Positions 58,601 through 64,000 of a stretch of DNA of 64,000 nt are shown one piece after another. The position numbers and the translations under genes were made by a program. The DNA comes from Prorocentrum cordatum (lineage: Eukaryota > Sar > Dinophyceae > Prorocentrales > Prorocentraceae): assembly GCA_963575745.1 (NCBI GenBank), contig CAUYUJ010021060.1, forward strand, positions 562,245 to 626,244, read 5' to 3'. How positions within the stretch are numbered: position 1 is the stretch's first letter; the number at the start of each line of letters is the position of its first letter. The notes under the pieces were generated by a model. The model worked only from the letters and a program-made list of their open reading frames with translations. It was not told the origin of the DNA and did not search any database.

Positions 58601-61495
58601 AATGCGTTGACCAGAAAATCGATCAAACTTGGCGGTTTCATCAAGAGATTTCTGCAACTCGGGCGCGGTGTGGGTAGTGGAGTTGCTGTCGTCAACAAAA
58701 GTAGTGCTGAGTGACCGCGGCACGTAACGATGCTGTCTCTTGGTCCAGACGCACATGAGCAGCTTAATGTCGTCCAGGGACCAAGAGCTTCCCTGGAGGT
58801 GACCGTTTGTCCTGGCCAGTTCCTTAGAGTACGCACCGTTCATGCGGATGTAACGTTTGTGGCGCCTGTAGAAGTTTCTGCGGACAGTAACGATGTCTTG
58901 GGGACACCCCGCGTGAAGCGCGAGGTTAAGGCATATGTCCGTGATGAGATAGTCGAAACACTTCTGACGGTCCAGGGCAGCTCCAGCCAAGGGAAGGAGA
59001 AGGGCTCTGGCGTGTTCGATGCGAAGGGCGAGAGAAGTGCTGACGTCCCCAATGGTAGCTTTGGGAACAGCGCCAAAACTCGTGGCGTGGGTCCATCCTT
59101 TCCGCCAGTCCGTGAGGCTGCGGTAAGCTGGTGCTTCCCACGCGTACATCCAAACGGAAAGCACCGAGAGAAGTCGTTGGTCCGTTGGGAGTTCGCCTCG
59201 GCCTTTTCGGAGGCACGGGTTTGGGACGTGGAGGAGGGGTTCTGGGATGGTGCCAGTGCGTTGCATAGCTCGTAGAACGCTGGCGAAGAGGCGAAGAATG
59301 TCGTCGGGAAGCTCCTTTGCCTCCTTAGTAGTCCAACCGTCCAGACCCCCCGCGCGTCTCGGTGAACGGGTGCGAATGAAGTGGATGAGTTGGTCGTCGG
59401 TGAGGTGGAAAGGGGTAGCTGGTGATGGCGTAGGCAGCTCCTGTCGGTACTCGTCGTAGAAGTCGGCCCACGTCGGCATGGCTTCGGCATCATGTCCCGC
59501 ACGTGCGCGGTACCTGCCCAAGATGGGCTCCCAGGTGTCGACCATGAGCTTCAGCATGTCCTTGATGTTAGCAACAATGGCGTTGGCAGGGAGGATGTCG
59601 GGGACTTGCGCAGGTGGTGGTTCACGGGTGTGGTCTTCGTCGCTGTCCGTGTCGGGCGAACTACCGTCGCCGGGGCTGAAGCCGCCAGCTTCGGTGTCAG
59701 CGTCGCTGTCGTCCGTGCAAGCTTCGTCAGGTTTGAAGGCGTTGGTGTCGCAGTGGAGTTGCGTATCGTCAGGAGTGGTAGGCGTGCGGAGATACGCCGT
59801 GGGCGAGCTATCAGCAGCTCGTGCGTATATGGCCGCCTTTCGCCCGCTTGGCTCACGGACGCCCTCGGCCCATATCCTGATGCGTTCCGCCTTGGCACGG
59901 TTCGCGCGTCGCGCCAGCTCTAAGTCGAGATGTTGGATCAAAACGTCAAGGTGCTCCCCGTGCGGCACTGGCTCGTCTGGGGCCCAGGCCTCGGGGAATT
60001 CCAGGAGAACCGTGGGGCGCAGCTTGTGGCATAAGAGGCGGGCCGCGGCCCACGTGCAGTCGATGCGCTGCGCGAGGTACGGCGGGATAGCACGGCAATC
60101 TAGATGGTGGTGCTGTCCGATGAAACGGAGCTCACAGAGTTGCCGATGGAGCTTGCGCAATCGGTTCATGTGAATCGTGGAGGCTCCGTAGGTGGGGAAC
60201 GCGCGGGGGACAACCGGTCGATCCTCGAACGTAGGCGTGAGCCCGTGCATGGTGGGGGGCTTCTTTTTTGGGTGGTGGGGCGGTGGAGGTGGCAGATCGC
60301 GTAGACGGGTGAGATGGTACTCATGACTGGCCTCGTTAGCCAGGGTGAACATGCGCTCCACGTCGTCTCGTGCGTCGGCCTGCTCCATGCGGTCCTGGTA
60401 CCGCCCAGCGATGAGGGTCCCAAGTGCTTGCAGCTCGTGCCCCTCATGAGCTCCATCGTCGGGCGGGTAGGGCGTAGGGGCAAGAAGACGTCGGGCCGTA
60501 TGGTCGAGGCGACTGAGGTCAAGCGTGACCTGCAGGCCAACGTGAGACTTCGCAGGCAAGTCGCGAAGGTAGCAGAAGTCGGTGACAAGGGATCGCGCCG
60601 CCTGGTTGGCAATGATATAATCGATGCGCGAAGTGCGGGGGCACTTGGTGACGCGGTCCCAATCAGGGATATTGCCATAGGTGTGCATGGTGTGGTCTGG
60701 TGTGCCCTCAGCGACGTTGGACCATCCGTGCTGCAACATGTGCAGAAGGTGTGGATTGTCGTCAATGTTCGTGTTGGCGTCCATGCAGATGAAGTAGGGT
60801 GCTGAGCCGACCCTAGCGGCGGCACAGTCAGCGAGCCGAAAGAGAGCTGTGCTGTCTCCTCCAGCAATCCCGTAAAGGCTCGCTATGTAGATCCCCGCGG
60901 GCCCATGGTTATTTCGTCGCCGCCTACGGCGGTGTTGAGTGCAGAGTGGGAGAAAGACCTCATGCCATCTTTTCTTGGCCTTGAGGGCGGCGATACAGGG
61001 CGCATTGTCGTCGACAGTGGAGTCGACGATGGCATCCTTAGAGAGAATGGCGACCCCTCCCGAGGCGCCAGTGTTGCCCACAACGGTGTGATCAGTGCCG
61101 CCGTGGGCAGCTCTGCGCTGGGCTCGCGCCAGATCAAGGTCAGGCCCAAGACTGGCGTGGTATCCACCGTGGAGAGGATTGGCGGCGCTGGTAGCGATGG
61201 CTTGCCTAGTCGGCTTGGCATGTCGGGTCTCCTGCAGTGCTATGACAGCGGCGTTGTGGTCGACACCAAGGGCGGTGATGGTTGGCCAGTTCGCTGAGAG
61301 ACTGGTGATGTTAAGGCTGACGAGGTGTATGGAGCGACCTGGCCCGTCTCCATCGGTGGAACTGGGGTTTGCGCGCCCCGCACGGTGAAGGTCAGCTTGA
61401 CCCTCGCCCCAGTAGGAGGCTTGGCCACAGTAGGAGCTCATGGCGTTACTATGGGTTAGCTTGATCGGGGCTGAAGCCGCCGTCAGGCCAAACAT
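55613..61495 (-). CDS. LINE ORF2: APE endonuclease, reverse transcriptase, CCHC finger, RNase H
   Basis: A 1,960-residue protein if the ATG at 61495 is used, the first after the ORF1 stop; the frame is open further upstream where it overlaps ORF1. Endonuclease: Asn62 (VSLNITSL), Gln88-Glu89 (ALQETRH), Asp239/Asn241 (MDANTNI), Asp292 (SRIDYII), His318 (KSHVGLQ). RT: Asp842 (GAALDRQKCFDYL) and the FVDD box at 933-936. CX2CX8HX4C finger at 1274-1291. RNase H: Asp1380 (AATDGAC), Glu1423 (AETLAIV), Asp1443 (FVDNQAV), Asp1514 (NRQADAL). A disordered Pro/Ala/Asp tail of about 435 residues ends in a helical, possibly coiled-coil segment and TAA. It nicks target DNA and primes reverse transcription there. 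No internal stop or shift: this copy could be intact. Confidence 0.93.
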   Translation of the reverse strand: MFGLTAASAPIKLTHSNAMSSYCGQASYWGEGQADLHRAGRANPSSTDGDGPGRSIHLVSLNITSLSANWPTITALGVDHNAAVIALQETRHAKPTRQAIATSAANPLHGGYHASLGPDLDLARAQRRAAHGGTDHTVVGNTGASGGVAILSKDAIVDSTVDDNAPCIAALKAKKRWHEVFLPLCTQHRRRRRRNNHGPAGIYIASLYGIAGGDSTALFRLADCAAARVGSAPYFICMDANTNIDDNPHLLHMLQHGWSNVAEGTPDHTMHTYGNIPDWDRVTKCPRTSRIDYIIANQAARSLVTDFCYLRDLPAKSHVGLQVTLDLSRLDHTARRLLAPTPYPPDDGAHEGHELQALGTLIAGRYQDRMEQADARDDVERMFTLANEASHEYHLTRLRDLPPPPPHHPKKKPPTMHGLTPTFEDRPVVPRAFPTYGASTIHMNRLRKLHRQLCELRFIGQHHHLDCRAIPPYLAQRIDCTWAAARLLCHKLRPTVLLEFPEAWAPDEPVPHGEHLDVLIQHLDLELARRANRAKAERIRIWAEGVREPSGRKAAIYARAADSSPTAYLRTPTTPDDTQLHCDTNAFKPDEACTDDSDADTEAGGFSPGDGSSPDTDSDEDHTREPPPAQVPDILPANAIVANIKDMLKLMVDTWEPILGRYRARAGHDAEAMPTWADFYDEYRQELPTPSPATPFHLTDDQLIHFIRTRSPRRAGGLDGWTTKEAKELPDDILRLFASVLRAMQRTGTIPEPLLHVPNPCLRKGRGELPTDQRLLSVLSVWMYAWEAPAYRSLTDWRKGWTHATSFGAVPKATIGDVSTSLALRIEHARALLLPLAGAALDRQKCFDYLITDICLNLALHAGCPQDIVTVRRNFYRRHKRYIRMNGAYSKELARTNGHLQGSSWSLDDIKLLMCVWTKRQHRYVPRSLSTTFVDDSNSTTHTAPELQKSLDETAKFDRFSGQRIHPGKVAGWALTDELHTAVTQLTLAERPLRVVDSFKLVGSYINAEAAPAPAALNLTATADARVRRATSRLPRIGKLPSPMRIKARHARSLAASVCTTGTDIQAPSGPVKTAYNHALKAAIRPKGNRWVEFWTLMAVCVPGHALEIDAIMQREVFLCLRRQVNRDATLCGLVRDLQHHVQTLFGGGPVGRLVQTLQQLRWTWPTFGTMYDDWGCQISWLNLPQNAFLHMLRASQRRAFLRKIKPRRHDLGHLASVRQGLDLFASTWLARTKGAAKCNAWQLALLLNYLSGGDHTQQRRSRSNTSADPSPICRYCDEEEETQEHTVRDCKCWARERVPLTTLISDEQWARLPPHTRHCGLFDEDPALLDLQADLARDPLPQPIPRPPPEGDPAASAQDSYTTYLDHDTGWTWVYAATDGACTNQAIPLLARAGYGVYYGIDHRMNYSARVHGITQNAQLAETLAIVHLTACAERPVHVFVDNQAVVDGFQRIIDGHSPPQGTHVEFWEKVHRCVMAKPNMFRVEKVASHQGDTGIDLGLIGPIAEEFNRQADALATAAARTHNLPDDIVEAAKARHRQATVLHGVAVAIYERRHRTLPLPHRRAGFTAAELNKMEPNPLLSDQAPPAAGPDIPQNPDELWAEAQRVLFDEQEDDPFGFGGGLDFLGDESASANPAPAGTRTAPPTPPLSASAHPHDNAVPFQDADEQDDDLFSLGGGSDALDDGPANENPAPTGNLANPTATPPPRALTPTYDDIGHRQDADHDPSAPRGLGGIEDAPPTPHAADHAAPPSHQPSTRPTSAALHGITTGPTAHTTPPPHRQRPAGAASAPPQGTKPDRPSCPTHASSVAEREEAAPLTSRGAALAAPALGSRRPLQSPFKGDGRQRSGSRTPLAHLDRRTEDLASVSRSSADVTEQPPLTDRETELSQAMAALQQRCLALAADLAAAQARQGPLLQRLHSAGRAFAELLTTSPDGVVPSLNIQAMLSSFRGAPPGAPR

Positions 61496-62700
61496 ATAGG
61501 CGGGACACGGTCGGCACTGCGCCAGGGGGGGTTCATAAATATTAGTAAAAATGTCACGAACATTCCTCCTCACTCCTGTACTATAGGGGACGAGGGGAGG
61601 AGAAGTGAGACGGCAGCAGTGGGAGAGGGAGGCGACTCCTCGATCCATCCTGCCGAACACAAAGACAAAAACGAGACAGCGGCGGCGGCCAGGCGCGGCG
61701 GCGGCACAACGCACGCGCATGTACTGCGCACGCGCCACCGCTGGTCCCTTCCTGCGGTGACACGCCCGCCCCGTCAGTGTCTTGATGAGCAGCATCTGGT
61801 GGAACGGCTCCAGCAGCACGATCGGAGGCCTGACGCTGGGCCTCGTCCATGCCCGCTGCCGTGAGGCCCACGTTGCGGACAGGGCTGATTCCCCGCGGGG
61901 CCGCAGCTGCCGCGGCAGCAGCCGAGGTGGCGGGGGCACCGCCCCGACTCTGAGGTGAGAGCGGTGAGCCCCCGCCAAAACCCGCCACAAGGTTCTTGAC
62001 GCGGTACTTGTTCTTGAATGGGTCGAAGGTTGGCGCCTCGTCGATGGGGACGATCACGCGGGTGGGCAGCTGCGGCTCGTGGTCCGTGGACGGCGTCGGC
62101 TCGAGGTCGACCTGGCTAGGGTCGATGACGCTGGCTCCGAAGCGTGGCACCACTTCGGGGGGTCGGCCATCGGCCTGAGTCTCGCGAGGCGGCGAGCTCG
62201 TGGAGCTCCCTGGGGCCTTGCGTGAACTGTGGCGGCTGCAGGTCCTGCTGCGCGGGACGCGCCCGCCCGTGTGACGGTCGCGTGGCGAAGTCGCCTGGGC
62301 ATTAGCGCGCTCAGAATCCGCCCTGCTCGGGGATCGGATCGGCGCCGCGCAGGGTGATGGGCTGGGCTGGCGAGAGGCGCTTGTGCCGCCTTCCGCCGTG
62401 GCTGTGGCCTGGTCGGGGTCGGCCGCGTCTGGGCGGGGGCTGACGTGGTGGGCGCTTCCCTCGCTGTGCCTCGGGGAGGCGCTGCGATGCGCCTGGATGC
62501 GCGTGAGGACGAGCGGGGTGAGCGGCTGCCTCTCCCGCACAGGTGGGGCAGGTTTGGCCTGGGCAGGGCGCAGTGCTGCAGCTACGTTTGGCGGGGGCGT
62601 GTGCTGGCGCGGTTGCCAAGCGCGCACGTTCGCATCGCGCCATCCTTCGGGGCGCCCAGCCCTGCCACGGTTTGTTGCAGCCCCCTGGGCTGAAGCCGCA
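56122..62700. repeat. Short motif GGGCTGAAGCCGC recurring five times within the LINE
   Basis: The 13-mer occurs at about 56122, 57421, 59673, 61468 and 62687, always in the same orientation. Its core GGCT-GA-AGCC is a perfect inverted repeat. Within the coding frames it often encodes Ala-Ala-Ser-Ala-Pro/Gln, and once Gly-Phe-Ser-Pro-Gly in another phase. Confidence 0.8.
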
Positions 62701-63596
62701 GGGGTTATCACTGCAGGCTGGTTGCTGGAGGGGCCCTCATGTCGGCCTGAGTAAAGGCCCCAGGCGCGCGTGGACCCTGGCACTGGCGAGGTGGCCCTTA
62801 GGGCATGTAGGGGTGCACGCGAGTAGCCGATGGCCGCTGGGTGAACCCTGGCGTTGGGGGCTTGGCCGTAGCTGGAGGCGGCTGCTCCAGCAGCCGCAGG
62901 CATGGCACCTATGGGACCACGGTGGTAGGCGGCAACCCCGTCGTAGGCCGTGTTACCGCCTGTCGGGACTCGCGCAGGGGAGCGGTAGCGTGGTGTGCCC
63001 TGCTGTCCTGCGTCACGTTGGTCCCGCTGCTGGATGCGCTGCTGGTGCTGTTGGTGACGCTGCCAGTCGGCTCTCGAGAGGGGACGGGTGTCGGGGAGGA
63101 TGGTGGGCACGTCGGGCCGCTGCCAGCCCCGATAGACGTGCTCGAAGGCGTGGTCAGGGTAGGTCCCCCCTACGGGTGAGTATCGTCGCACATGCTCCGT
63201 GTAGTCGATGTTCTGCGGCTCTGAGATCGCCGTAATGTTGATGGCCCGCTGGTGCGCTGGTCCATAGAGGCAGAAACTACCACGGTTGCTGCGGTCGTGG
63301 TTTAGCTCAGCTTCGGTCGTGGCACGGCTCACCATGGCGTCACAGAGTCGCATATCGTAGTCGAGAGCTTGAGGCCCAGGACCACCCTCGGCGTCCCAGT
63401 ACAGTACCACATCTCGCCAGCGGGTGCGGGTCATGTGGGTGCGCTCGGCGATCAACTCGCAGACGGTCCTGACCGTGACACGATCCCTGTACATGTTGGT
63501 AATGGCTAGGGAAAGGGTCGGCGGACCGTCTTGTTGAAGGTGAGTTCCTCCTTGAGGGCCTGATGGGGGCTGAAGAGCACATAGCCTTCCCTCCAA
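61581..63596 (-). CDS. LINE ORF1 protein
   Basis: This 671-residue frame lies immediately upstream of ORF2. A folded N-terminal part (LSLAITNMYRDRVTVRTVCE ... RTRWRDVVLYWDAEG) of about 150 residues is followed by a long Pro/Ala/Ser/Arg-rich region with Gln-rich (QRHQQHQQRIQQRDQRDAGQ) and poly-Ala (SAAAAAAAAP) stretches, ending in TAG/TAA-type termination at 61581. There is no CCHC knuckle or RRM that I can see, so RNA binding would rest on its basic residues. The nominal TTG start is not the true one: the protein begins in another phase further right. The last 60 residues overlap, in another phase, the extended ORF2 frame. Confidence 0.6.
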   Translation of the reverse strand: MEGRLCALQPPSGPQGGTHLQQDGPPTLSLAITNMYRDRVTVRTVCELIAERTHMTRTRWRDVVLYWDAEGGPGPQALDYDMRLCDAMVSRATTEAELNHDRSNRGSFCLYGPAHQRAINITAISEPQNIDYTEHVRRYSPVGGTYPDHAFEHVYRGWQRPDVPTILPDTRPLSRADWQRHQQHQQRIQQRDQRDAGQQGTPRYRSPARVPTGGNTAYDGVAAYHRGPIGAMPAAAGAAASSYGQAPNARVHPAAIGYSRAPLHALRATSPVPGSTRAWGLYSGRHEGPSSNQPAVITPAASAQGAATNRGRAGRPEGWRDANVRAWQPRQHTPPPNVAAALRPAQAKPAPPVRERQPLTPLVLTRIQAHRSASPRHSEGSAHHVSPRPDAADPDQATATAEGGTSASRQPSPSPCAAPIRSPSRADSERANAQATSPRDRHTGGRVPRSRTCSRHSSRKAPGSSTSSPPRETQADGRPPEVVPRFGASVIDPSQVDLEPTPSTDHEPQLPTRVIVPIDEAPTFDPFKNKYRVKNLVAGFGGGSPLSPQSRGGAPATSAAAAAAAAPRGISPVRNVGLTAAGMDEAQRQASDRAAGAVPPDAAHQDTDGAGVSPQEGTSGGACAVHARALCRRRAWPPPLSRFCLCVRQDGSRSRLPLPLLPSHFSSPRPL

Positions 63597-63991
63597 AGCG
63601 GTTGGTCGGGGGAAGGTTCTTCGGGCATCCCCGTTCCTGTGAATCCAGGTGGCCGCGTTGTGCCGTCAGGCAATCCCTGCCTGGGGACGCGCCGCGGCTG
63701 TGGTGGGAGGTACCATTGGCCCTGGTAGCCAACTTGCCCTGGTTGTGGAGGTTCTCCCCCGGGGCCTGAAGGCGCTCGGGGGGGTTCCTTGAGGTCGTGG
63801 AGGGCTGGCGCGTTGCCGAATTGGCGGGCAAGGATGTGCGGCGGCATCCCTGTGGCACGGACGTCGAGCTGGTTGTGTGGCCTGGGGGGGTGGGGACACC
63901 TGCTGGACAGGCAGCATGTGTCGGAGTCCCTCTTATTGGTGCTGTATGCACACGTCCAACTGTTGCACGAGTAGTCCGTGGACCAGTCCAT
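63506..63991 (-). CDS. 5' part of LINE ORF1 in another phase
   Basis: This 161-residue frame reaches almost to the window edge. Its text (PGFTGTGMPEEPSPDQPLWR, GYVLFSPHQALKEELTFN) runs naturally into the main ORF1 frame if one base is lost or gained at about 63530-63545, where the main frame takes over with DGPPTLSLAITNMY. It is Pro/Gly/Gln-rich and looks disordered. The start near 63991 is an ATG but the true start may lie beyond the window. Confidence 0.45.
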   Translation of the reverse strand: MDWSTDYSCNSWTCAYSTNKRDSDTCCLSSRCPHPPRPHNQLDVRATGMPPHILARQFGNAPALHDLKEPPRAPSGPGGEPPQPGQVGYQGQWYLPPQPRRVPRQGLPDGTTRPPGFTGTGMPEEPSPDQPLWREGYVLFSPHQALKEELTFNKTVRRPFP

Positions 63992-64000
63992 AGTGTACGC

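Larger units (their letters stand above)
55613..64000 (-). mobile_element. APE-type LINE retrotransposon, 5' end beyond the window
   Basis: Two consecutive frames on the minus strand, ORF1 (right) and ORF2 (left), separated by about 85 bases, form a non-LTR element of at least 8.4 kb. ORF1 shows one frame change at about 63540, near its 5' end; ORF2 is uninterrupted. Neither a poly(A) tail nor a target duplication could be seen at the left side; the 3' untranslated region must end somewhere between 55160 and 55612 if the GA repeat marks its limit. Confidence 0.85.

Overview
The window looks like a piece of a dinoflagellate nuclear genome. The evidence is indirect: a GC-rich background with no operons, ribosome-binding sites or compact gene order; very long in-phase trinucleotide arrays (GAT, GGA, AGT); and several retroelements of the divergent Ty1/copia and LINE types typical of dinoflagellates. 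I found no rRNA, tRNA, CRISPR or spliced-leader gene, so a species-level call is not possible.

Layout. Positions 1-8600 are mostly degenerate tandem repeats (GT, GAGCTG, a 73-bp unit, an 84-bp minisatellite) with a few small exon-like frames of unknown function. At 8.6-10.3 kb lies a continuous chain of trinucleotide arrays (GAT, then AGT, then GGA). It runs straight into a large reverse transcriptase-RNase H frame (10.36-14.03 kb), which is followed by more GGA and AAT/AAG repeat and a 100-N scaffold gap. At 15.2-16.3 kb there are two copies of a short terminal-inverted-repeat element; one has a perfect 5-bp target duplication and the other sits at the centre of a ~650-bp palindrome. At 17-20.1 kb there are GAT arrays again.

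From 20,123 to 30,106, on the minus strand, is an LTR-bounded Ty1/copia-class element inserted in a GAT array. Its order is 153-bp LTR, primer-binding site, gag with zinc knuckle, protease, SAP-like linker, a methyltransferase-like domain that has lost the expected catalytic cysteine, integrase, reverse transcriptase, RNase H, a second gag-like region with its own zinc knuckle, and LTR. The frame is broken many times, so this copy is probably dead, although its LTRs differ at only four positions.

From 30 to 48.5 kb there are microsatellites, a 12-bp GGTGTCCCGAT array, a 3'-truncated LINE (37.3-39.6 kb: ORF1 plus endonuclease, no RT) and what looks like one ordinary cellular gene split by a very long intron: an FAD/NAD-dependent amine oxidase (renalase-like) with its nucleotide-binding motif at 34.93 kb and its C-terminal half at 45.55-46.52 kb. 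The 48.5-54.9 kb stretch holds decayed, mostly unrecognised frames, one with RNase H-like motifs. From 55.6 kb to the right edge, on the minus strand, is a nearly complete APE-type LINE with ORF1 and a 1,960-residue ORF2 (endonuclease, RT, CCHC finger, RNase H, and a long disordered tail). The window therefore contains at least four retroelements, their microsatellite surroundings, and one probable host gene.
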